DNA of 64,000 bases from NCBI GenBank assembly GCA_000934385.1, contig KN880530.1:24283-88282 (forward strand), in the 5' to 3' direction. Under the pieces are notes generated by a model. It made no database searches. It saw only the letters and a list, made by a program, of their open reading frames with translations, and was not told where the DNA came from. Positions 1 through 11,472 of this stretch are shown piece by piece. How positions within the stretch are numbered: position 1 is the stretch's first letter; each line of letters starts with the position of its first letter. Source of the stretch: Cylindrobasidium torrendii FP15055 ss-10 (Eukaryota > Basidiomycota > Agaricomycetes > Agaricales > Physalacriaceae). The position numbers and the translations under genes were made by a program.

Positions 1-36
1 CTCGATGATGTCCTGAATCACAGTATCATTGCCCAG

Positions 37-44
37 TATAAATT
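37..44 (+). promoter_or_regulatory. Possible TATA box of the carboxylesterase gene
   Basis: TATAAATT lies about 68 bp upstream of the esterase start codon, a usual distance for a fungal core promoter. Only the motif and its spacing support the call. Confidence 0.4.
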
Positions 45-111
45 CATTCGATTTTTGGTCATCCTGGCCAAGTCAAGCCCTCCTCAGGTTATCATTCTGG
101 GTCTCGACACG

Positions 112-2364
112 ATGAAGTTCCTCGTTGCGAGCTTTCTGGCTATCCTATCTTCCCTTTCATGCTCCGCCCAGCCGACCATTGACTATGGCGGCACGACGCT
201 CGTCGGTACAAGCTACCAAGGCAGTGGGGTCGACTTCTTCGGCGGTGGGATCCTTTCCTCTATGTTTTTGATTATTCCTGACTAGAACTAGGGATTCCCT
301 TTGCTCAACCACCGCTTGGTGACCTACGTTTGAGGCGTCCAGTCGCTAAATTCGAGCTCGACGAGCCCGAATTCAACGCGACGGTATCTGGTCCTATTTG
401 CCTGCAGCCGGTCAATGCCTCTGTCGATAACTTGGATGTAGACCGGACACTGACTACTGTCGCTTTATAGGAAGTTCGATACGAAAAGGAAAAGTCAGAA
501 GACTGTCTAACTCTGGATATCTACAAGCCTTCCAATGTAGAGGGACCTATTCCCGTCATGTTCTGGTACGTTCATTATGATCCCAATTTTGCACAAATTA
601 ATGTAGGACACTCAGGGTCTGTGGCGGCGGGTTCTGGTTCTGCGGTGCTTCGTACTACAACGCAACCAACCTTGTTCAACGCAGCGTAGAGAGAGTAAGA
701 ACTCGATAGTCTTTCCGTAACGGCTGGCTTACGGCACTCTCCAAGGGCTCTCCGGTCATACTCGTCAGCGTGAATTATAGGCTTGGGCCGCTTGGCTTCC
801 CCCAGGGTATGGAAGCCTACGAGAATCAAGTGCTCAACTTAGGCGTTTACGATGTCTGTATGGCTCTTCAATGGGTGCAGAGAAATGTGAATTTCTTTGG
901 TGGAAACAAGGACGAGGTGAGCATTGTTGACAGAAGACGCGGTTCCGTCCTGTTAATAGCGCGATAGGTCACCATCTTTGGACTAAGCGCAGGCAGCATT
1001 ATTGCTAGCGTTCTTACCCTCACTCCAAGCTACACACAATATTTCCGCGCCGCAGTAAGTCCTCAGTTTCCAGTGTATACGCGTAACTTCATTTTGCCTT
1101 CCAGATTCACCAATCCGGCTGGTCATCGACCCTCCCACTAAAGCAGGCATCTGATCGCGAGTCATCGTGGTCCTCGTTCCTCAAGGCAGTCCCAGAGTGT
1201 GCCGAAGTCGTCTATTCAATGAACACGCTCGACTGTCTCCGCAAGGTCAACGACACCGACGTCTTCAAAACCGCAATTTACCCTTCCGATGCCTACGACG
1301 TGCAAATGTTTCCGTTCGGGCCGTGCATCGACGGGCCCGAAGGCCTTCTCCCACAAATGCCTTCTGATACGTGCGCGGCCGGAAACTTCACACGGGTCCC
1401 AACCATCGTTGGAACAGTCAGGGACGAGGGTGCGCATTGCATGCTTGCGACTAGAACTCATATTCATCGTCTTACAGGACCATACTTCCTGCGTAATATC
1501 GATGCCAACTTTACGGACAAGTACATCTACGACTTTCTCGCATTTAACATCACACCTCCAATGACGGACATCAAGACGTGGAACGAGACTCTGACCAAGT
1601 TCATCTCGCTGTATCCCGACGACCCAGCCGATGGATCCCCATACTACACCGGCATGGATAACTTTGGTCTTGACCCTCGCTATAAGCGTCTTGCTGCTAT
1701 GAGTATGTGCACACTACTGATCACATTCATCACCTAACGATAGATCTTCATTAGGCGGAGACATGCTTTTCCAGGGTCTACGTAGACAGTAAGTGCAACA
1801 TGCTTGGTGAGAAGCAATGCGATAACACGGTTGCAGCTGGCAAGAAACGATGGTCAAGTACGAGCTCCCAACATGGGGCTTCATGTTCACGCAGCAGTTG
1901 CCTGCAACGGAGGAGCACCCGGCGTACTTGGGTGGTGCGCGAAAACCATGCTACATTTCTGATTCTCTCTGAATGCTCGCTTAGTTGCACACGAGGACAA
2001 CAACCCCTTCCAGTTTGGATTGGTCAACATGTCGAACCCAGACTACAACCAGTTGTCGACTGCTATCATGGATTACTATCTATCCTTTGCAACGTCCCTT
2101 ACACCGAACGACGGCAAGGGCAATGAGCGTGCGTCTGTCATTCATCCCTTTACCGTGCTCTCATGTTCAGCAGGGCCAGAATGGCCTCAGTACATGGCCG
2201 ATAACAAGGTCTGAAGCATTTTGACGTCCATATTCACGCCGATGCTAAGTCTTCCGCAGGTTATCCTTCAGCTTGAGGCCAATAACATCACGTCGTTCCC
2301 TGACGATCATCATGAGGAAGCTATCGAGCTCATCCTAAGCCATCCTAAGGTCTTCCACTATTGA
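112..2364 (+). CDS. Secreted type-B carboxylesterase/lipase
   Basis: Alpha/beta hydrolase of the carboxylesterase type B (cholinesterase/Candida rugosa lipase) family, expected to hydrolyse carboxylic esters outside the cell. The protein opens with a signal peptide (MKFLVASFLAILSSLSCSAQ). Family landmarks follow in order across about ten exons: GIPFAQPPLGDLRLRRP, SEDCLTLDIYKP, the oxyanion region GGGFWFCG, VNYRLGPLGF, NLGVYDVCMALQWVQRNV, and the nucleophile elbow GLSAGS near 972-1000. A candidate catalytic His is in GVAHEDNNPF near 1985. The elbow reads GLSAG where most relatives have GESAG; the catalytic Ser is kept. The last exon ends ILSHPKVFHY then TGA. Function in the broad sense is secure; the natural substrate is unknown. 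Exon borders near 1740-2260 are approximate. Confidence 0.88.
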
Positions 2365-2657
2365 ACAAGTCAAAATATGTATTATGATATATCACTGATC
2401 GCTGTATTAGATAATCTGATGATGATCCATTGTTCTGAACACACACGGATAAATTTTAAGTGCAACCTTCAAGACAGCAGTTTCGCTTGCATTACCGGAG
2501 AATAAGTCTTATACAGTGTGGTTATCACTTGTTCAAGCTGAACGGGACGCTGCGGTTAGCGGACCGCACGGTGGCGCAGACTTGCTTCTGAAAACACCGA
2601 ACTTTTCGAGGGCAGGATTTAAGTGAGGCGCTATCAGCATGACAGTGCTCAATTGAA

Positions 2658-4044
2658 ATGATGCATCTGACTCTCCTTTTGCTAGCACTCGCTCATGTAT
2701 ACCTCGCCGCAGCACAACTCGTTGGATATGCCACTGAAAATGGCGGGACAACGGGCGGGCAAGGTGGAGCAACTACTACGGTATCGTCCGCAGCGGCCTT
2801 CAAAACAGCAATTTCTGTAATGATTACCAACCATTATTCTTTGTGTATGTGTTGAACCATTGTTGCAGACCACGTCGCCGATTGTCGTTTACCTCGCTGC
2901 ACCAATCAACTATACAGGCCAATATTCTGTTGGTAAGCTCACCCAAATATTCCAAGAATACACCGCTCAATGTCTGCGAAAGAGAGCGACACATCCATCA
3001 TCGGTATCGACACCTCTGGGAGTATCACAGGCGGTGGTTTGAAGATCTCCGACAAGTCCAACATCATTGTGCAGAATCTTCTCATTAACAATGTAGTCGG
3101 GCAGGACGCGATTACTGTAACTGAGTCGCAGAATGTTTGGATCGACCACAACGAGTTCTACAGTGATACGACCCATGGGCCGGACTACTACGACGGGCAG
3201 GTGGACATCACTCACGCCTGTGACTATGTAACGGTGTCATGGAATTATTTCCATGACCATTACAAGGTAAGGGAGACGATGGTCTATACAAAAATGTTTG
3301 TACTGATTCAATAAACTAGAGCTCTCTTGTTGGTGCAAGCTGCGGAAACGAAGACGAAGGTCAATTTTTGTTCTAATATGATACGAAAAATTCCGCTCAA
3401 CAAGTGTATAGATGCTGGCCACTTTCATATCACCTAGTGCGTCAGCTTTCCTCACTAGTGTGGCTGCATGACTGAGTCTATCTCAGCCACCACAACTATT
3501 GGCAGTCGATTCACACACGCACACCAGGTTCGTTAGTTCATTTCGATTCTACACGCCTTTATGAAATGGCGACTGCTGTTCCAGCAATGCGTTTTTCGCA
3601 TGGGCATCTCTACAACAATTATTATGACGGTATTATTTCTCAAGGCATACACTCGCGCTGCGATGCAGAAATGCTTGTTGAGGGCAACGTCTTTGTCAAT
3701 TCAACAGAACCTCGTACGTCCAATTTTCAAAAGGTCAATGTAACCGAAGTTAAATACAGATCAGTGTCGACATATGGCCTGGTTATCCCAGACGACTCGC
3801 CCAATACGAGTCCGGACGGAGATCTCGAGCAAGACGGGCATGCAAACCTCGGCTCAGGTTTGTGTTTACCAGCACGCAGTGGTGTTGAATCTTATGACAA
3901 GTATCAGATAATGATTGGGGCACTGGAAAGATAAACATGACATCCACTGGAAACTTCACCAGTGTCCCATACGCATACAACCTCACCGAATTGAGCGATG
4001 TCGCCGCCACAGTTATCGCCGGCGCAGGCATTGGTAAAGTTTAG
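2658..4044 (+). CDS. Secreted pectate lyase, polysaccharide lyase family 1
   Basis: Cleaves de-esterified pectin by beta-elimination, with Ca2+, outside the cell. The N-terminus is a signal peptide ending in LAAAQ. The parallel beta-helix motifs of PL1 follow: SIIGIDTSGSITGGGLKI, SQNVWIDHNEFYS, DYYDGQVDITHACDYVTVSW (Ca2+-binding Asp region), a SLVGASCGNEDE segment, ITYHHNYW, and TPAMRFSHGHLYNNYYDG with the family's catalytic-region Arg. About eight small introns interrupt it; one joins ACACCAG to CAATGCG to form TPAMR. The protein ends VIAGAGIGKV. It lies about 290 bp after the esterase on the same strand. Both are plant-wall-degrading type enzymes, fitting a saprotroph or plant-associated fungus. 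Confidence 0.9.
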
Positions 4045-4118
4045 GATGGAATATCCCACGAATACAAATACATGGGCTAAGTTTACACCGATGAATCCGC
4101 TATGATTCCAAGACACAT

Positions 4119-4860
4119 TCAAATTTCGCCACGGTCTGCCTTCACCTGACTATCGCATGAGGCCACACCAGTGGAGAGAGGCATATCACTTACCGCTTCC
4201 TCACTGGCTGTCGTTTCGTGCACCTTGGTCGTCTGCTTCTCCACGGTTTTCTTCACGAGCTCTTGGTGTCCTTGCGTATCCTCTTTGCCTTTGGCAGTTC
4301 CTAGTGGACCCCCAATGGTGTCGCGAGCGTCCAACGAGCGGTTTCCCGAAAGTCGGTCATCTGGGTTGTGACGCGATTGAATGTAGTCAATCGTGCTCGT
4401 TGTGCTTGGTATTCCGTCAGCGAGATCGGCCTGAATAGATCCTGTTCAGCGGGTTGAGAGCAGACGGGGAGCGACAGAATCTCGCCTTGACGTTGGCCTC
4501 CGATGTTGACGCCAAATTCTCGTTCCAACCTGGCGCGTGTCTGTGGGGTGTGTTGGATTTCCCTGCAAGAGTCCGACGCTTTTCTGTTTCTAAGACCTGG
4601 ACAAAAATTTAAAGCGCTGGTTGGAAGGAAGCCAAGGCGGCACGCACTTGGGGATCATTGTCGTGCATTGTACTGCGGCAGAGACGGCGAGTCAGTGCCA
4701 AAGCAAACATGCAGATGGACTCGTTTACCTGCTGAATCTGCAGGACAACGTGAGCAGATGGTCAATGCAGCGATGATAGCAAGTACCGAATCTGCCCCGC
4801 ATTCACCAAGGCGCGAGGAACGCGACGGACAGTCACACGGCGAACAGTAGATGCATACAT
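4119..4860 (-). CDS. Small predicted mitochondrial protein, function unknown
   Basis: Built from about six short exons. The N-terminus MYASTVRRVTVRRVPRALV is Arg-rich without acids and is followed by QIRFSST, a typical mitochondrial presequence and cleavage region. The mature part starts MHDNDPQVLETEKRRTLAG, followed by HAPGWNENLASTSEANVKAD, a segment I recall from uncharacterised fungal proteins but cannot name. The rest is hydrophilic and ends EEAVKADRGEI. One intron (4431-4485, 55 nt) needs a GC donor to keep VKAD; a GT donor six bases earlier would also stay in frame but drop VK. The gene lies tail to tail with the pectate lyase. No enzymatic motif was seen. Gene model confidence is fair, function unknown. 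Confidence 0.6.
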
Positions 4861-5277
4861 GATGAGTGGGTGGTGGTGATAGAAGGTAGAGGACAGTACT
4901 CTATTGCTCGTTTTCTTCCTATGCGGGGCGGGAATCCCGAGACCTGTCTCGCGTCACCTGGTGACGTTTCCTGAGGCTGAATGGCAGGAGTGATGTCACA
5001 CCATTGCGCCACAATCGAGCTTCATTGCAGCGAAACCCTCACAAATGCGCAGAAAAGGCGAACAGAAGAAATTTTGGTTTTCCACTTCTATTATGCACAG
5101 TACAACCGTCGACGCCTGTCCGTGAAGAAAGGGGGGTAACAATGAGATAATCATACAATGAAGAAAATGTCGGGCAGGTAGCGGTGACAATTCCAGAGCC
5201 AACGAGATCAGTGAAATGCACGATTACACCACAACACGCATCGTATTCTGCGACTTTACTATGTAGATTGTGCAGTA

Positions 5278-6514
<1,237 letters not shown>

Positions 6515-6625
6515 CGTGTCAGAAGAGGCGGTGGTCAGTAAGTGGTCGTGGAGTAAACGAGAGGGATTGGGCCTGTGACAAGTGTGACATCGTATCCTAT
6601 CCTTGACGCGTCGAGCTCACGAAAA

Positions 6626-8538
6626 ATGGGCGAACCACAGGCTGTGTATACGACGGACGAGGTGTGTGCCGAGCTAGTAAATATTGTTTGGAATCTGACA
6701 TGTAGCAGTATGGGAGGCCATTCATTATTTTACGAGAGCAAGCCAAGAAAACTCGCGCGCACGGAATCGAGGCCATCAAGGCAAGATTAGCATTAATTGC
6801 GCGTCCTTTGCTCACCGCTCTTCAGACACATATTCTCGCTGCAAAAACGGTAGCAAATATCGTTAAGTCGTCGCTTGGACCTCGAGGTATGCTGCCTCCT
6901 GCTGTTTGCGCCGTTGAACACACGCTCATCCTCGTTAAGGACTCGACAAGATCCTCATCTCTCCTGATGGTGAAATCACTGTTACCAACGATGGAGCAAC
7001 AATTTTGGGTCAGATGCAAGTCGAACATCAAATCGCAAAGCTTCTAGTGCAACTCTCTAAGAGCCAGGACGATGAAATTGGCGATGGAACGACTGGTGTC
7101 GTTGGTGCGTGACTCGTTAAAAGTCAAATCCTCCAGCTCATCAACGTAGTTCTTGCCGGTGCACTCCTTGAGGCTAGCGAAGCCCTTCTCGACAAGGGAA
7201 TCCATCCTATTCGTATTGCTGATGGTTTTGATCGCGCCTGCACTGTCGCCGTCGAAGAGCTTGGTCGCATCTCGGACACTATCGAGTTTTCAAAAGACAA
7301 CACGTCGAACCTGCTCAAGTCTGCCATGACGAGTCTGGGGAGCAAAATGTGCGCTTGATCTCTCTGCAAGGATCGCAATTACTCATGTGTTGCAGTGTGT
7401 CTAAGGAGCACGAACAATTTGCGCAGATTGCTGTCGACGCCGTTATGCAAGTGGCTGACCTTGACCGACGCGACGTGCCCTTCGATTTGATCAAGGTCGA
7501 CGGCAAAGTTGGTGGCTCCCTTGCAGACACTACCCTCATCAAGGGTGTTCTCATAGACAAGGACATGTCCCATCCTCAAATGCCCCGCTCCATCAAAGAC
7601 GCTCGTATTGCTATCCTGACATGTCCATTTGAGCCCCCACGTCCAAAGACCAAGCACAAACTTGACATCACCTCTGTCGAAGAGTACCACAAGCTGCGCG
7701 ACTACGAAAAGGAAAAATTCAACTCGATGATCAAGCACGTCAAGGATACAGGCGCGAACTTGGTCATTTGCCAATGGGGTTTCGATGACGAGGCAAATCA
7801 TTTGTTGATGCAGAATGACCTTCCTTCCGTGCGCTGGGTCGGTGGCCCGGAGATTGAACTCATTGCAATCGCAACCCAAGGACGTATAGTGCCCCGCTTC
7901 GAGGATCTCAAAGCAGCCAAGCTTGGAAAGGCTGGCGTTGTACGCGAACTGTCGTTCGGTACAACACGCGACAAAATGCTCGTCATCGAGGATTGTGCAA
8001 ACACTCGAGCAGTGACTGTCTTTGTGCGCGGTAGCAACAAAATGGTGTGTGAACTTTCTCCTTGGTCTGTGTATTTACTCACGCATTCCAGATTGTCGAC
8101 GAGGCCAAACGTGCACTTCACGACGCGCTTTGTGCGGTGCGCAATCTTGTGGTGGATAACCGTGTCGTGTACGGTGGTGGTGCCGCAGATATCTCATGCT
8201 CGATTGCCGTCAGCAAGGCGGCAGACGAGATCCCCTCCATCGAACAGTATGCCATGCGCGCATTCGCCACGGCGCTTGACGCTGTACCGATGGCGCTCGC
8301 ACAAAACAGTGGTCTGTCACCGATAGAGACACTCACTGAAGTGCGCAGTAGGCAGATCAAGGAGAACAACTCACGGTTGGGTATCGACTGCAATGGAAGG
8401 GGGCAGAACGATATGAAGGAGCAGTTTGTGTATGACCCGTTGATTTCGAAGAGGCAGCAGTACCTCCTCGCGACCCAACTTGTCCGGGCGGTTCTGAAGA
8501 TTGACGATGTGATTGTTGCGGGAGAGGCGGATGAGTAA
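6626..8538 (+). CDS. CCT5: T-complex protein 1 subunit epsilon (CCT5)
   Basis: Epsilon subunit of the cytosolic chaperonin TRiC/CCT, which folds actin, tubulin and WD proteins using [15 protein letters not shown] joins [19 protein letters not shown], the epsilon-specific N-terminus. Then come [35 protein letters not shown], the catalytic [13 protein letters not shown], the apical domain with [19 protein letters not shown], and [18 protein letters not shown]. It ends [11 protein letters not shown]. An intron at 6781-6825 uses GC-AG; reading through it would insert 15 residues not known in the family. The segment around 7370-7395 also needs intron removal. Assigned to epsilon by the long [19 protein letters not shown] segment and the C-terminus. 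Confidence 0.95.
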
Positions 8539-8976
8539 ATGAGATTAAATTTGTACTATCACTTGCTAATGAGCTGCGCGCTTTTGGGTGTAACTGTACT
8601 AGACGCATGCGCGATAATTTGTATGCGCCTCGAATTCTGTCCGTGATGTGAGAAATTGGCCAATGGTGGGTGGCAGAAAATCTGAGAGAGTGACGTTGTA
8701 CAGAATGGGGCGCGTGCTTCACCGCGTTTGCCCCTCAACTTTTGCAAATGAACGATCGGTGGTTGCTAACCTCGAGGTCGGAATCAATATGGCTGGCTTA
8801 TACCACGACTTAACGCTTTTGCTCTGGCCTCTCAAACGACGTTCCTTCGACCCAGCCGCGCCGTATTTCATGAACCTAAATACGCGGCTCGAAGAACAAA
8901 GGCTCAGCAGGGACTAATTGTCTTCCGACAATAGGGAACGCGAATGCATGACCCAACGATCGTTCCTAAGACGCCC
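8539..8976. other. Intergenic, no gene seen
   Basis: About 440 bp between CCT5 and the KEN-box gene. Short open frames exist on both strands but none looks protein-like. Confidence 0.5.
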
Positions 8977-8984
8977 TTTATAAA
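8977..8984 (+). promoter_or_regulatory. TATA box upstream of the KEN-box gene
   Basis: TTTATAAA lies 47 bp before the ATG at 9031. It supports that ATG as a real start close to the transcription start. Confidence 0.45.
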
Positions 8985-9030
8985 CTGCCGCTTCAAATTC
9001 CTATCGCCTGCCCACCTGTTCCCGACTGCG

Positions 9031-9431
9031 ATGCCCAAAAAGGTGTCGAGGCTGGTCATCAGCGAGCCAAGAAAGCTTCAGCCGTTCTCGCGTTCGGGTG
9101 CGTGCAACCTGCGATCCCCGCTTCAACAGCCTTTTGTATCTGAAAAAATGAATATAGCCCGTGCAGAGCTGAAGCGCAGTCGTTCGTCGCCCGCTTCGCG
9201 CAGGCCGGTCTCACGACATGGACAGCCGCGCGGAGAGACACTCCCCAGGCGACTCCGCAGAGTCCCTTCGGAGACAGGATTTCTCTTAGTTCACCACGAG
9301 CATGCGCCGACAAAGAAAATATACCCAACCACCAACCACGGCAAACAGTTGTCTACCACATCCTCCGCCAATACGGCTTCCACCTCCAGATCCCAGCAAT
9401 CCTTCATCGTGCGCATGTTCCACGGTTTTAA
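9031..9431 (+). CDS. Small KEN-box protein, probable frameshift near the start
   Basis: Not recognised as a named family. The protein-like frame reads KGVEAGHQRAKKASAVLAFG, then after a 50-60 bp intron (donor GTGCGTGC near 9102) AEAQSFVARFAQAGLTTW, TPQATPQSPFGDRISLSSPR and ADKENIPNHQPRQTVVYHIL, stopping at 9431. TPQ/SP sites and DKENIP resemble cell-cycle proteins with a KEN degron for APC/C, but this is inference. The ATG at 9031 (MPKK) is out of phase by one base with this frame: five As at 9037-9041 would need to be six. This could be a sequencing error, an unseen 5' exon, or a real frameshift. A second frame from the same ATG is also open to 9453. Confidence 0.42.
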
Positions 9432-9658
9432 GCACCGCGAACCAAAGCCCTAGGCCTTACCCTGTCATGACACTTTCACGATCCGCCACTCTCCTTCATT
9501 CATCCCTTTGACTCAGACATTCTTTTGCTGTAACTAATATTGCGCTTTCCTTGGTTCCTCAACTATCCACCCACATTCACTGTATCATGCGCTACTCTTG
9601 ATCTTATATTCAAAGTAAATACTTATCTTACACTCACTCCCTCTCACGTCTTCGTTAG

Positions 9659-10575
9659 TTAATGCTGCACCGTCTTTTTGAACGCTACACTCGAAACCAC
9701 ACTGCCGCTCGACCCTCCGAAACTGAAGGTACGGTGTTGTATCCGGGAGCTGTACTGATTGTCAGACAAAGGCACTGGTCGCGAACAATTGACAGGACGC
9801 AACTGATATTCAAATCCTGTATCCGCGGTTACAAAGCTCGTTTTGAGCTCATCCTCTGTGAAATTACAGGCTGAATATGCACTTCAGTTAGTGGAATATA
9901 ATAGCTGTTTGGCACGAACATGTTATCAGGAAGAGCCCGTCCTCTTTTAATAGGCGCGCAGCCCTCCGAGGGTACAGCCAAGCTGGGGAGCGACCCTCTG
10001 CGTCCTTCTCTCCGAGTGCAATCGCGTCGTATGTCCCTTTGTCCATGAGGACATCCCAGCACGCCGTCCGTGTGTCGCCCATGTGAGGCAGCACAGCTGG
10101 ATCATCGTTGAGAAAGTCGCACTCGTTGAAGGTCACGTCCTGCGCATCCCGCGCCTGAGATACGTTGCGTGCTAGCTTCACGGCTCCAGCGCTGTAGTCA
10201 ATCCCGGCAAGGTGCTTGGGGTCGTATTGTGCGTCGACCAGCCCAAATAGAAGAGTGCCATTTCCGCTGCCGATTTCAAGGATATTTGCGCCCTGTGCGG
10301 TTGGGACATGTTCCTCTGCCCACTGAATCATTTTCTCGACACTGTCCTCTCCAAACCTGGCAACTTTAATCCACCATTACCGCGTTATGTGACGAGGACA
10401 GACCAAACCTCGCCCTCATCTCCATCATCATCAAAATTCTGCAACTCGCGCTCATAGACATCGTCCCAGCTGGAAAAGGCGCATGGTTGAAATCATGATA
10501 TCGAGCAGGCTGCACGACGACGAACTGCTGTTTTGTACCCAGCCTAGAGGATTCGGGCTCAATGCTGGTGCTCAT
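9659..10575 (-). CDS. Efm4/METTL10-type protein-lysine methyltransferase
   Basis: SAM-dependent class I methyltransferase resembling yeast Efm4 (See1), which methylates a lysine of translation elongation factor 1A in the cytosol. MSTSIEPESSRLGTKQ joins HWDDVYERELQNFDDDGDEG, as in the family. Motif I is NILEIGSGNGTLLFGL, followed by AGIDYSAGAVKLA, VTFNECDFLNDD and DVLMDKGTYDAIAL. The C-terminus RTFSFGGSSGSVVSSVAF is characteristic of this family. Three introns or more; first donor GTTCGTCG follows the KQ codons. Ends VAFKKTVQH. An open frame on the plus strand at 9662-9874 is its shadow. Confidence 0.88.
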
Positions 10576-10822
10576 GATGGAAGGTTGTGAAAAGACAGTC
10601 GCTTAGTCAGCTAACTCAAGACGCGTCGGACAGGCAAGATACGAAGCAGAGTGGTTGTGCATTATAGTAGTGATGGGGACAGCGTAGCAGTACAGGCCAG
10701 GCAGTAATATACTGATATAGGTCATTAGCGACAAGAAGCGTTGGGGTACAATTATGGCGCACCAAAAGGGTAGGATAGGATATGCAGAGACAGAAAAACA
10801 GCAACTCCTCTACTCAGGTGGG

Positions 10823-11177
10823 TTACCGGTTGAGCTTTTCCAAAAGGTCCTTCGCTTCATTGATTTTACTCGCAAGATATGGAGAACCGCCTCTGTCCGG
10901 GTGATTCGAAAGCATGATTTGGCGGTGTGCATCCTTCAGCTTGGTCGCCAGCCTTGGACCATCCCTACGGCCACCCAATTAGTTCCTTGAGCTCGCGAAT
11001 GGTCAAAGTAACGCACTTGAGCCCGAGAATTTGCAACGCCTCCCTCTTGTCCATTTTGGATTTGAACCCGCCAATGACCCACTTCTCAGCAGCACCCGAC
11101 CCCGGTCCTCGTAGAAAGAAACGACCAGCGAGTCCGACGGCCATAGCCCCGATGCCAAAGGTGAGAGGTGCAGACAT
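10823..11177 (-). CDS. PAM18: Pam18/Tim14, J-protein of the mitochondrial import motor
   Basis: J-domain co-chaperone that stimulates mitochondrial Hsp70 at the TIM23 import channel in the inner membrane. The protein is about 100 residues. A hydrophobic N-terminal segment ([18 protein letters not shown]) is the membrane anchor. [13 protein letters not shown] and [20 protein letters not shown] follow, with the essential HPD, then [18 protein letters not shown]. One intron, GTGCGTTA to CCGTAG, joins the two parts. Compared with relatives, the loop after LGLK is slightly different (DGPRLATK). It lies in tandem between the Efm4-like and the Iml2-like genes. Confidence 0.92.
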
Positions 11178-11472
11178 TAGAGAGAGGTTTATGGAGTGTG
11201 ACCGTTCAAAGGCTAGAGAATCGGTAAAGCCCGAAAACGTCCTGCTGTCCCGCGTTCACGTGGCTGAGCGGACCGGGGTTTAGTGCTTTCACTGCTTCAG
11301 TCTGCCTGAGTGGCTTATCTTGGAAACCCATTATACTGGATAAATCGATAAATGCCCAATCTTTTGCTCATTTTTCGGAATAATGATAATTCGGTAGACA
11401 TACATATCCATTGTATAAGTATTAGATTAGACGCGTCCCAGCAATGGGTATAGACTCTCAGTGCGCAGCATC

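Noticed and set aside
5039..5277. C-terminal extension of PP2A by reading through after PDYFL
   Set aside because: PP2A always ends in YFL; a GT-AG intron places TAA directly after Leu.
9662..9874. Plus-strand open frame (MLHRLFERYTRNH...)
   Set aside because: It is the shadow of the Efm4-like C-terminus, whose RTFSFGGSSGS motif on the minus strand is clear.
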